In this document: positions 14,003 to 20,813 of the stretch, one piece after another | Position numbering within the stretch: position 1 is the stretch's first letter | How the letters are laid out: each line of letters opens with the position of its first letter | IMG/VR virus record: IMGVR_UViG_3300006802_000747 | Location: 1-20,813 of that record | Length of the DNA: 20,813 bases | Origin: a virus | Reading direction: 5' to 3' (one strand) | Program-made: the position numbers and the translations under genes | The notes under the pieces: model-generated | Seen by the model: the letters and a program-made list of their open reading frames with translations, nothing else | Told to the model about the DNA's origin: nothing | Database searches by the model: none

Positions 14003-14043
14003 TTTTGCATATATTTATATATGCTTATTCTATGCAAAAGGAG
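14003..14043. promoter_or_regulatory. Nested inverted repeats between two divergent genes
   Basis: GCATATAT (14007-14014) and ATATATGC (14017-14024) form a perfect inverted repeat with a 2-nt gap. TTTTGCATA (14003-14011) can also pair with TATGCAAAA (14031-14039), a perfect 9-bp match. The two stems share an arm and exclude each other. The second arm overlaps the AAGGAG (14038-14043) of the plus-strand coiled-coil gene. The two TATGC half-sites on the right are 11 bp apart. It could be a protein-binding operator or RNA switch. Confidence 0.5.
14012..14019 (-). promoter_or_regulatory. T4-type late promoter for the minus-strand HExxH gene
   Basis: Exact TATAAATA on the minus strand, 41 nt before the ATG at 13970, centred in an inverted repeat. 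Chance matches are expected in AT-rich DNA, but this one is placed and oriented correctly for the only minus-strand gene nearby. Confidence 0.55.
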
Positions 14044-14048
14044 AAAAA

Positions 14049-14294
14049 ATGGCACAAACTAAAAAATCACCTGCAACACTTGACAAGACTAGTCTAGTTG
14101 AAAAAGAAGTTGCAGTACTCAAAGAAGAAAATAAAAGATTATTAAAAGAAGTTGCTGATCTTAGAAAACTAGTAGAAGGTTTGACACTTAAGTTAGAAAA
14201 ACATGATCATCCACAAAAAGCAGTCGTTGCCCAGGATAAAGCACTTAGAGCAGGATTGTTAAAGTTTAATCCTAAGATTGCTAGATATATCTAA
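14049..14294 (+). CDS. Small coiled-coil protein
   Basis: An 81-aa protein, unrecognised. AAGGAG lies 5 nt before the ATG. Residues 15-53 (VEKEVAVLKEENKRLLKEVA and following) show a clean heptad pattern of Leu/Val typical of a parallel coiled coil; a short His/Pro hinge follows and then KALRAGLLKFNPKIARYI. It could be a small trimeric fibre, adaptor or regulator; nothing visible decides this. It does not carry the basic shared N-terminal peptide. The gene after it starts 3 nt downstream. Confidence 0.72.
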   Translation: MAQTKKSPATLDKTSLVEKEVAVLKEENKRLLKEVADLRKLVEGLTLKLEKHDHPQKAVVAQDKALRAGLLKFNPKIARYI

Positions 14295-14297
14295 AGA

Positions 14298-14432
14298 ATG
14301 CCTAAAAAGAGAATTAAGATCGGGTTATTTGAAATTATCTTGGTTCTCTTTTTAATATATTTTAATACAATTATTTTATTTAATCAAATAAAAGATTGCT
14401 TAGTTTATTTTAAAAAAAAATTTACAAGATGA
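14298..14432 (+). CDS. 44-aa single-pass membrane peptide
   Basis: The open frame MPKKRIKIGL...KKKFTR starts 3 nt after the preceding stop and ends with a TGA that overlaps the next start (ATGA). It has a basic N-terminus, a hydrophobic stretch at about 10-28 (LFEIILVLFLIYFNTIILF) and a basic C-terminus, the layout of a small inner-membrane protein. The ribosome binding site is weak (AAAGA), so translation probably depends on coupling to the upstream gene. Acceptance rests on tight packing between neighbours and the membrane pattern. Confidence 0.5.
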   Translation: MPKKRIKIGLFEIILVLFLIYFNTIILFNQIKDCLVYFKKKFTR

Positions 14433-14830
14433 AAATAACAAAAAATCAGTTAAGGCGTATAATATTGAAGGAGCTAGCCAGACTTTCATATGCTAGTAAA
14501 GAGCAAGGTTATACATACGGATTAGACCATATTAGTAAAAGAGATAAGGCTGCTGACGATATTATCGGCCATACATGACTGACGCATGTTAAGCGGAAGG
14601 ATTCCGCTATTAGCGAAGTAGGTAAAGTACTTTGGCATAGCCTAAACAAAGATGGCATAATCGAAATATATGACGTAGAATGGCCTAAAAGTGGAATTGA
14701 AACTGATATTCCTGCCATTTTGTTAGAAAAAGTAAAAGATAGTGATGACTTAGGAGAAGCTCATGAGTCTCACGGTGTAAAAGGGCATGAAAAAGATTTA
14801 CTTAAGTCTGATAGAAAATATAAAAAATAA
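14429..14830 (+). pseudogene. Shared-peptide protein interrupted by an in-frame TGA (nonsense or readthrough)
   Basis: Starting at 14429, overlapping the previous stop, the frame reads MKITKNQLRRIILKELARLS, a clear copy of the shared N-terminal peptide with LKE at 13-15, and continues to DKAADDIIGHT before TGA at 14576-14578. The same frame then stays open for 83 more codons (LTHVKRKDSAISEVGKVLWH onward) to TAA at 14828. The second part has protein-like composition and no in-frame ATG or ribosome binding site. A single TGG-to-TGA change at codon 50 would explain it; TGA followed by C is also a leaky context, so readthrough cannot be excluded. As written the product is 49 aa; if read through, 133 aa. 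No family recognised. Confidence 0.65.
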
Positions 14831-14863
14831 GATATATATATAAAAGAAGCTTTAGGAGAGTAT

Positions 14864-15154
14864 ATGAGTAAAAAAATCAACAGAAACAAATTAAGAAAAA
14901 TGATTATTGCTGAGGCAAAAAATATGATATCAGAAATGGGAATGGGTGGCGCACCACATCCAGATTCACCTGAGTATGAAACTACAGCACAGGTTATTCA
15001 AAATTGCATTATGAGCTGTATCCATGCAGGAAGATGTGATCCCATGCGAGTTCAAATGATGACTCAAGAAATGTGTGAAGACTACGGATGTCCACAATAT
15101 GCTGATTATTGCGCTCAAAGAGTTATTTCTGCATGTCAAAGAATGGGCTTGTAA
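14864..15154 (+). CDS. Small Cys-rich protein with candidate capsid-targeting peptide
   Basis: A 96-aa protein opening INRNKLRKMIIAEAKN after three residues; IAE|A (15-18) is the same cut context as the T4 capsid-targeting peptide (MKTYQEFIAE). The mature part contains seven Cys at 48, 52, 58, 71, 76, 83 and 91 (CIMSC, GRC, MCEDYGC, DYC, SAC), spaced for helices held by disulfides or a bound metal; I cannot tell which. AGGAG lies 5 nt before the ATG. A TATAAAAG near 14839 resembles a late promoter imperfectly. It is the last accessory gene before the neck genes. Family unknown. Confidence 0.75.
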   Translation: MSKKINRNKLRKMIIAEAKNMISEMGMGGAPHPDSPEYETTAQVIQNCIMSCIHAGRCDPMRVQMMTQEMCEDYGCPQYADYCAQRVISACQRMGL

Positions 15155-15207
15155 TTAAAAATAAATTTAAATTATTAGTAAAGTATTTGTTGAGTTTTTA
15201 GCCTAGT

Positions 15208-15215
15208 TATAAATA
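15208..15215 (+). promoter_or_regulatory. T4-type late promoter for the neck and tail genes
   Basis: Exact TATAAATA 18 nt before the GTG start of the gp13-like gene, in the gap between the accessory block and the neck genes. Transcription from it would read 13-14-15-18 as one unit. The leader would be very short, with GAGGT (15223-15227) just inside it. Confidence 0.65.
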
Positions 15216-15233
15216 AAGATATGAGGTAAAAGC

Positions 15234-16382
15234 GTGGCAAATTTTGAAAATACATCTAGTCCGACTCCTTTTGGAATATATGATAGCGAAACAGAATTTA
15301 TTTCTGATGCTGATAATATCGTTACTTTTGTTAAGCGCAAGCTAGGTGACGATATTCTTTCTGTAGAACTTACAAAAAAACAAATTTGGGGTAACTTCGA
15401 AGAAGCAACCTTAGAATATAGTTCAATATTAAATCAATACCAAGCCAAGTCTCAACTGGTAAACTTTTTAGGTTACGCCACTGGGAGCATGACCGGAAGT
15501 GAAGAAAAATTCATAAGAGAAAATTTAGAATTTTTAGGAAGATTTGCAGAGCCATACGCAATGGAAGCAGGAATTGGTGGATCATACAATTCTCTATCAG
15601 GTTCAATTCAATTAGAAATAGGACGTCAAGACTATAATATTTATACTGAATTAAGCGGGGCGAACGGTCTTCTTTTTGATGACACAAAAGGTAAAATTAA
15701 AATTGAAGAAGTTTTTCATTACAACCCGCAAGCTGCTTACAGGTTTTTTGACACTACTAGTGCAATCAATTATTTAAATAATGAATTTTCTTTTGAATCT
15801 TTTACTCCTGAGACAGTCTTTTATATTCTTCCTGTATATGAAGATATACTTAGAGGTGGGCAACTTGACCTGTCCAATAGAGTTAGACGGTCAAATTACT
15901 CTTACAAGATTAATGGTACAAATTTTAGAATATACCCACTACCAACAACCGAAACAAAGCTATTTTTAAGAGTTCGACAATATCCAGACCCACTTTCCCC
16001 TTCATATACTGATGCAACCGTGCACGGCGTATCAAATATGAGCAATCTTCCTTTTGGAAATGTCAAATACAATAGAATTAATAGTATAGGGCGTCAGTGG
16101 ATCAGAAGTTATACTCTAGCCATTTCAATGGAGCAGTTAGGTTATATTAGGAGTAAGTTTGGAAGTATTCCTGTACCTAACGCAGAAGTCTCTCTAAACG
16201 GTTCTGATTTAATTAGTAACGGTAGGACAGACAGGGATGGACTTAAAGAAAAATTAAGAGAAATGTTGGAGTCGATGACGTATGATAAGTTAATGGAAAC
16301 GCAATCGACAAGATCAGAATTAATTCAAAAACAACTAAAGTATATACCTATACCAAATGGTAAAGCAATTTTTTATGGATAA
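15234..16382 (+). CDS. 13: Neck protein, probably T4 gp13-like head-tail adaptor
   Basis: A 382-aa protein from a GTG start chosen because GAGGT lies 6 nt upstream and the frame has no better ATG. The N-terminal helical part (DNIVTFVKRKLGDDILSVEL then TKKQIWGNFEEATLEYSSIL) is typical of connector proteins that dock on the portal, and the C-terminal half has strand-rich segments (YRFFDTTSAINYLNN, FYILPVYEDI) and a long helix (TDRDGLKEKLREMLESMTYD). In T4, gp13 sits directly under the portal and with gp14 closes the filled head. Assignment relies on this fold-like pattern plus position before gp14- and gp15-like genes, rather than close identity. It is longer than T4 gp13 (309 aa). Confidence 0.68.
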   Translation: MANFENTSSPTPFGIYDSETEFISDADNIVTFVKRKLGDDILSVELTKKQIWGNFEEATLEYSSILNQYQAKSQLVNFLGYATGSMTGSEEKFIRENLEFLGRFAEPYAMEAGIGGSYNSLSGSIQLEIGRQDYNIYTELSGANGLLFDDTKGKIKIEEVFHYNPQAAYRFFDTTSAINYLNNEFSFESFTPETVFYILPVYEDILRGGQLDLSNRVRRSNYSYKINGTNFRIYPLPTTETKLFLRVRQYPDPLSPSYTDATVHGVSNMSNLPFGNVKYNRINSIGRQWIRSYTLAISMEQLGYIRSKFGSIPVPNAEVSLNGSDLISNGRTDRDGLKEKLREMLESMTYDKLMETQSTRSELIQKQLKYIPIPNGKAIFYG

Positions 16383-16387
16383 TTATT

Positions 16388-17053
16388 ATGGCTAGACTTT
16401 TTATCACACCAAGAGAAATGAACTTTATTAACGATATTGCAAAAGAAGTTATTAAAGATGTTGTTGGGCAAAAAATTTATTTGTTTCAAATATCAGAAAT
16501 TAAGTCAAAAGTTCACGATGTATACGAAGAAAGCAATGACAAAGTTTTTGAAACGCCTATTGAATTAGATTGTTTAGTACAATATAGCGCACAAGAAATA
16601 AGAACAAACCGTTTTGGTTCAGAAGAATATTATTCAATTGAAGCTTATATACAATCACGCGATTTACTAGATAAGGGAATAGAAATACTAGAAGGTGACT
16701 TCTTTTCTTATGGAAATACTTTTTTTGAAGTTATTAAAGCACCTTTGACAAATACTATTTTTGGCCAAATTGAACATAAGCGCTTTGTAACAATTACCGG
16801 ACGTCAATCCCGCAAAGAACAGTTTCTTGCCAAAGTCTTTGGGCCTACTTCTGAGGACTATTCTGATGCAGACGCCATTCAAGAAACTTTTGTTCAACAA
16901 CGAGGGGCTAAGAAAAATAAATTAGGTGAAACTGCTGATGTTAGAGATCTACAAAAAAACGGAGTACTTGATGCTCCTATTACAGGGCCTAAGGAAGTTT
17001 CACCCTTAGGTGATGACACCGGTGCCGGGTCATCATTTTATGGAGATGATTAA
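16388..17053 (+). CDS. 14: Neck protein, probably T4 gp14-like head closure
   Basis: A 221-aa protein. The core (about residues 25-145) is beta-rich: KIYLFQISEIKSKVHDVYEE, then PIELDCLVQYSAQE, YYSIEAYIQSRDLLDKGIEI, GDFFSYGNTFFEVIKAP and HKRFVTITGRQSRKEQF. The succession of a linker, barrel strands and 'D-Y/F-x-x-Y/F-G-x-x-F/Y-E-V' is what head-closure proteins of contractile phages show. The last 60 residues are Gly/Asp-rich and probably flexible. It starts 5 nt after the gp13-like stop and its stop overlaps the next start (TAATG), so the three neck genes form a tight cluster. The ribosome binding site is weak, in keeping with coupling. Confidence 0.68.
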   Translation: MARLFITPREMNFINDIAKEVIKDVVGQKIYLFQISEIKSKVHDVYEESNDKVFETPIELDCLVQYSAQEIRTNRFGSEEYYSIEAYIQSRDLLDKGIEILEGDFFSYGNTFFEVIKAPLTNTIFGQIEHKRFVTITGRQSRKEQFLAKVFGPTSEDYSDADAIQETFVQQRGAKKNKLGETADVRDLQKNGVLDAPITGPKEVSPLGDDTGAGSSFYGDD

Positions 17054-18255
17054 TGTCTAATAAAAAAAATCCACAAAAAAAATTAATAATTAAAAAGTTT
17101 AATGGGGATAATGTACCTGAAGATTTTAACTTTCCATCAATTGGTATTGAAGATGTTGACCGCGCGATGTTTGATTTATTTGACAAGGTTTTAAATTTTG
17201 AAACTAGTTCAAACGGTGTTTCAAATAAAGTCCCAGTTATATTTGCAACAGGTGAAAGATTTGCCTTGACTAGGAGAAAAAGACCGGTAAGAGATCGAAA
17301 CAACACAAACATTTTACCACTTATAAGTATACAAAGACAAAACTTTGATATTGGCCCTAGCCAAGGAGGTAAAGGTACAGCAATATCTTTTAGGGCACAA
17401 CCAAATTACACAATAAAGTATAGACTGTCAAAAAAAGATAGAAGTTTTCAAAACTTAATAAATAAAGCAGGAATTCAAAATCAAGATAATGTACACGATA
17501 AAAGTCATTTTCAAAACACTAGTACATCTTTAAATTCAGTTGAAGGTACTGTTGCTTCAAGAAGAGAAAAAAATAATCTAAAGTTTTCTAGAAACGCAAC
17601 AGTTAATTTAAAAAGCGATATTGAGACAAATATATTTGAAATTATTCAAGTTCCTTATCCGTATTTTTTTACCTCTACTTATAATGTTGTATTTTGGGCA
17701 CAATATATGTCACAAGCCAATCAAATGGTTGAATATCTATTCAATAATATAGACGTTCCTGGTGGTGAGTTTGCAATTAAAACAAGAGAAGGATTTGAAC
17801 TAGTTGCTTTTTTAGGTGATAATTTAAATTTTGAAAATAATTTTGACAGTATGACAGATGATGAAAGAATAATTAAGTATTCTTTTGATATTACAATTCC
17901 TGGTTATTTAATTAATCCAGGATTACCGGGTAATCCAAACCAGTTAAGAAGTTTTTATTCTGCTCCTTTTATTGATTTTTCATACTATGATAATGCGTCA
18001 CCCGTTGTCACAAACTATCAACCAGAAAATACAAATGATAAAATTATTAAAAATGCTTTAACAGATTTAACAAATGTAAATGAATTAATTCTGCAGAGAG
18101 GAGAAACAACAGAAAATATTTCTGAATATATAACTAATCCTTTTTCTCAAAAAGGTACAAACGAGATTGTAAAGATAAAATCGTCAAACACTAGAACAGG
18201 TGAATCTGTATTATCAGGAAAAATTATAAAAGAAATTGACAGTCAATTCGAATAA
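17053..18255 (+). CDS. 15: Tail completion / terminator protein, T4 gp15-like
   Basis: A 400-aa protein longer than T4 gp15 (272). In T4, gp15 caps the finished tail tube and sheath and provides the surface joined to the head. The gp15 pattern is visible: KVPVIFATGERFALTRRKRP (about 58-77) followed by ILPLISIQRQNFDIG, and later YFFTSTYNVVFWAQYMSQAN (about 206-225), then MVEYLFNNIDVPGGEF and IKYSFDITIPGYLINPG near 275-292, corresponding to the T4 order of VPITYAS, ILPRINL, the T-R-Y-E-D helix and the W-S-L-T-F-E-V-N-G-W strand. The C-terminal 100 residues are polar and unrecognised. GGAG lies 7 nt before the ATG. Confidence 0.75.
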   Translation: MSNKKNPQKKLIIKKFNGDNVPEDFNFPSIGIEDVDRAMFDLFDKVLNFETSSNGVSNKVPVIFATGERFALTRRKRPVRDRNNTNILPLISIQRQNFDIGPSQGGKGTAISFRAQPNYTIKYRLSKKDRSFQNLINKAGIQNQDNVHDKSHFQNTSTSLNSVEGTVASRREKNNLKFSRNATVNLKSDIETNIFEIIQVPYPYFFTSTYNVVFWAQYMSQANQMVEYLFNNIDVPGGEFAIKTREGFELVAFLGDNLNFENNFDSMTDDERIIKYSFDITIPGYLINPGLPGNPNQLRSFYSAPFIDFSYYDNASPVVTNYQPENTNDKIIKNALTDLTNVNELILQRGETTENISEYITNPFSQKGTNEIVKIKSSNTRTGESVLSGKIIKEIDSQFE

Positions 18256-18313
18256 TTACCTAAGACAATTAAACTAATTATGAATACTTATACAAGTAAT
18301 AAAGGAGAGATCG

Positions 18314-20813
18314 ATGGCAGAACAAACATTTAGGTCTCCGGGTTTTTTCGAAAGAGAAGTTGATTTAACCCAGAGAGCGGTAGAAATTGATGGTGTCCCT
18401 GCAGGCATAATTGGAACTGCAACACAAGGGCCGGCATTCGTACCTGTCACTGTTGGATCATTTATTGATTTTGAGAGAAAATTTGGAACGTTAACAAAAG
18501 ATTATTTTGGTCCATTTGCAGTAAGAGAATGGCTTAAAAATAGATCGTCTGTGACCTATGTAAGAGTTTTAGGTGCAGGTGCGACTTCTACTGCTGCACA
18601 TATTGAAACTACTGAGGCTAACGGAACGGTTCCAAATGCAGGATTTATTGTAAAAGGTACAGCATCGGAAGATAGGTGTCACAAAGGATCGGTTCAATTT
18701 TTAGTGGCAGCTCATGACATTAATGAAAATGAATCTGCAGGCTATCCGCTCTTTACTGATAGCGATGCATATGATACAACGTCAGAGATTAAGATTGCAC
18801 GTGCAATGTTATTTATGGCATCCGGTTCGCAAGCATATGTGTTAAATCATAATCAAACTTTTTCAGCAGGTAACAGTACAGATAGCGCAACTATCAAAAA
18901 TTATAACGGTGGTAGTGATGAAGGTACTTTTAAGCTTGTACTATCGAGTGCTTTAGGGAGTTCATTTTCAAATGACGAAGGTACCCCGGGGATAAAAATC
19001 TATACTGCATCACTGGATCCTTCTAGTAAACACTACATAGGAAAGTTTTTAAACACCAACCCGGACCTCTTTCATTCTGAACAACACTTATTATATGCAA
19101 ACTTTGAAATTCCTTCAGAAATTGCCAAAGTCACATATCATGTATCTAACCCAACTGTAGGTATAGTTTCTGGTAGTGATAACAATAGCGGTGCAGGGAT
19201 TAATTTTAGAGACACATTTGGAAGATTTGACACCAGATATCAAACTGCAAAAACAACACCTTTTATTTCTCAGCCTTTTGGAACAAAAGAATATGACTTA
19301 TTTTACTTTGAGTCTCTTGATGATGGTGAAATTGGTAATACTCGCGTAAAAGTATCAATATCTGATATTAAAAGATCTACAAACCCCAAAAATAAATACG
19401 GTACTTTTACTGTTTTAGTAAGAGATTATAATGATACTGATACAAATATTAAAGTTTTGGAGCAATATTCGCAATGCTCATTAGACCCTAGAGACGAAAA
19501 TTATATTGCAAATAAAATAGGCGACTTTAAAGTCTATTATAACTTTGATGCAGCTCAAGAGTCTGAAAGAAGATTAAATATTGGAGGGAAGAGGCCAAAT
19601 CGCTCAAGATATGTTAGGGTTGTAATGAATGCAAATGTTGAAGATAGAATCGTACCTGAAGATTCATTGCCTTTTGGTTTTAGAGGAATTCCTGTTCCAA
19701 AATTAAATGATAATCTAACAGATTCTATTTCCGGGACAGATTCACCCAGGCTAGGATATGTTATATCTAGTGACGATACTTACGGACTCACAGGATCAAT
19801 TGTACCACCTGTGCCTATGCGCTTTAAAACAACTAGAGGTGCTATTAATAGTTCTCCATCATTTACCGGTCAGCCGGGTGGATTAGAACTAGCAGACAAA
19901 AGATACTTCTGGGGAGTTCAAACTGAAACCTTACCCTTGACAGGTACAATAGGAAACGCAACAACTCAACCAAATGCTTCTTCAGCAAAAAGTGAATTGG
20001 TAAAAAGTTATGGAAAATTCTTAGGAATACAAAAATTAGATGGTTTAACCACCGGTTCAGCAGCAGATACTTTTAACAATAATAAGTTTACATTAGCAAA
20101 GGTAGCTTTTTACAATCAGATTGCAACTAGCTCAACAATCGAAGACTCTATTTCAAGCACTATCACAGGATCTGCAGATCTTCATATTAAAGAAGCAGCT
20201 TATATTAGAAACGGTATTTTAGAAACAAAAAATTATACAATCACAGATGATGTAGGATCAATACAGCGTGTAACATTAGCAACGTTGGCTGCTGCAAGAT
20301 CTGAAAAATATTTTAATAGATTTATTGATTATAATAAGTTTACAAATATTCTTTATGGTGGATTTGATGGCTTAAATATTCTTGACAAAGATAACAGATT
20401 AATGAATGACAGAGCTAGCTCTATGGACGCTTTAGGAAAAGCAAATTTATCAAATGGAGAATTTACACACGAAAACTTGCATGAAGATTCAAGCCCAGGT
20501 AGTGGAAAAGATAATAATATTATTAGTGCTTATAGAACAGCTGCCAAAATCATTACTGATCCATTTGCATCGCGTGTTAATATCGTTGCAGTTCCTGGAA
20601 TCAAAGAACCTTTTGTTACTGATTATCTATCAGATGCTGTCAGAGATTACAGTCATGCAATTTACTTAATGGATATTCCATCATATGACGATTCAGGTAA
20701 CAGAATACACGATACACTAACATTACCTAGCGTTCAAGAAACTGTTGATTCTTTTAATGCTAGAGCAATTGACAACAATTATGTAGCAACTTATTTTCCT
20801 GATGTTGTTATGA
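18314..20813 (+). CDS. 18: Contractile tail sheath protein, T4 gp18-like (3' end outside window)
   Basis: Open from the ATG at 18314 (AAGGAG 6 nt upstream) to the window end, 833 residues, so already longer than T4 gp18 (659 aa). The sheath surrounds the tail tube and contracts to drive it through the cell envelope. The N-terminus RSPGFFEREVDLTQRAVEI then GVPAGIIGTATQGPAFVPVT and SFIDFERKFG is the standard sheath opening; SSVTYVRVLGAG and the late segments TDPFASRVNIVAVPGIKEP and YSHAIYLMDIPSYDD are also typical. The middle (about 100-600) is Ser/Thr/Gly-rich with variable inserted domains, which accounts for the extra length. It follows the gp15-like gene directly, without the terminase genes 16 and 17 that separate 15 and 18 in T4. 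Confidence 0.93.
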   Translation, partial: MAEQTFRSPGFFEREVDLTQRAVEIDGVPAGIIGTATQGPAFVPVTVGSFIDFERKFGTLTKDYFGPFAVREWLKNRSSVTYVRVLGAGATSTAAHIETTEANGTVPNAGFIVKGTASEDRCHKGSVQFLVAAHDINENESAGYPLFTDSDAYDTTSEIKIARAMLFMASGSQAYVLNHNQTFSAGNSTDSATIKNYNGGSDEGTFKLVLSSALGSSFSNDEGTPGIKIYTASLDPSSKHYIGKFLNTNPDLFHSEQHLLYANFEIPSEIAKVTYHVSNPTVGIVSGSDNNSGAGINFRDTFGRFDTRYQTAKTTPFISQPFGTKEYDLFYFESLDDGEIGNTRVKVSISDIKRSTNPKNKYGTFTVLVRDYNDTDTNIKVLEQYSQCSLDPRDENYIANKIGDFKVYYNFDAAQESERRLNIGGKRPNRSRYVRVVMNANVEDRIVPEDSLPFGFRGIPVPKLNDNLTDSISGTDSPRLGYVISSDDTYGLTGSIVPPVPMRFKTTRGAINSSPSFTGQPGGLELADKRYFWGVQTETLPLTGTIGNATTQPNASSAKSELVKSYGKFLGIQKLDGLTTGSAADTFNNNKFTLAKVAFYNQIATSSTIEDSISSTITGSADLHIKEAAYIRNGILETKNYTITDDVGSIQRVTLATLAAARSEKYFNRFIDYNKFTNILYGGFDGLNILDKDNRLMNDRASSMDALGKANLSNGEFTHENLHEDSSPGSGKDNNIISAYRTAAKIITDPFASRVNIVAVPGIKEPFVTDYLSDAVRDYSHAIYLMDIPSYDDSGNRIHDTLTLPSVQETVDSFNARAIDNNYVATYFPDVVM

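Noticed and set aside
13879-14097. Plus-strand open frame of 72 codons
   Set aside because: Antisense to the HExxH gene, which has a ribosome binding site and recognisable motifs; the overlapping end conflicts with the coiled-coil gene.
14429-14830. Genome-wide reassignment of TGA to Trp
   Set aside because: The long genes use TGG for Trp and contain no internal TGA, so a full code change is not supported; only the single interrupted gene raises the question.
15638-15645. Minus-strand TATAAATA late-promoter match
   Set aside because: Lies inside the gp13-like coding region with no minus-strand gene downstream; such matches are expected by chance in AT-rich DNA.

Overview
The window is part of the virion-structure region of a T4-like contractile-tailed phage. 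The genome is AT-rich and tightly packed, with strong AGGAG-type ribosome binding sites and T4-type late promoters (TATAAATA). The calls rest on hallmark sequences of the T4 head and tail proteins: portal (gp20), prohead protease (gp21), scaffold (gp22), major capsid protein (gp23), neck and tail-completion proteins (gp13, gp14 and gp15 types) and tail sheath (gp18). The style resembles divergent marine T4-like phages, but nothing here fixes the host. No tRNA, CRISPR array, integrase or insertion sequence was seen.

Layout. (1) 1-6133, head assembly: 3' part of the portal gene, an unknown 282-aa protein, the protease, a probable core protein, a small lysine-rich protein, two unknown proteins and a large acidic scaffold gene. 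(2) 6129-8137, major capsid gene with its own late promoter in front and an intrinsic terminator behind. (3) 8138-15207, a roughly 7 kb accessory block: a small membrane protein, a minus-strand small gene, a conserved small gene, a terminator, a 945-aa protein, a signal-peptide protein, a GNAT-like protein, a minus-strand HExxH membrane protein, a coiled-coil protein, a 44-aa membrane peptide, a gene split by an in-frame TGA, and a Cys-rich protein. (4) 15208-20813, neck and tail: a late promoter, gp13-like, gp14-like and gp15-like genes, then the sheath gene, which runs off the window. The head block 20-21-22-23 precedes 13-14-15-18 and no terminase gene lies between 15 and 18, unlike T4.

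The main unexpected pattern is a shared N-terminal peptide on otherwise unrelated proteins: a basic helix of the form L-[RK]-[RK]-[ILM]-[IL]-x-E ending within the first 14-18 residues. It occurs in the genes at 3296, 8158, 9256, 12693, 14429 and 14864, and more weakly at 2697. Each ends in (I/L)-x-E, the cleavage rule of the T4 prohead protease. In T4, short N-terminal capsid-targeting sequences carry internal proteins and the Alt enzyme into the prohead, where gp21 cleaves them after such a Glu. I therefore propose that the accessory block encodes capsid-packaged, possibly injected, cargo proteins, including a 945-aa protein and a GNAT-like enzyme. The sheath, neck and signal-peptide proteins lack the peptide. 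This is an inference from sequence pattern.

How the genes fit together: scaffold, core and cargo proteins would assemble on the portal, capsid protein would form the prohead around them, the protease would trim scaffold, capsid N-terminus and cargo peptides, and after DNA packaging the gp13/14/15-type proteins would close the head and join it to the tail.
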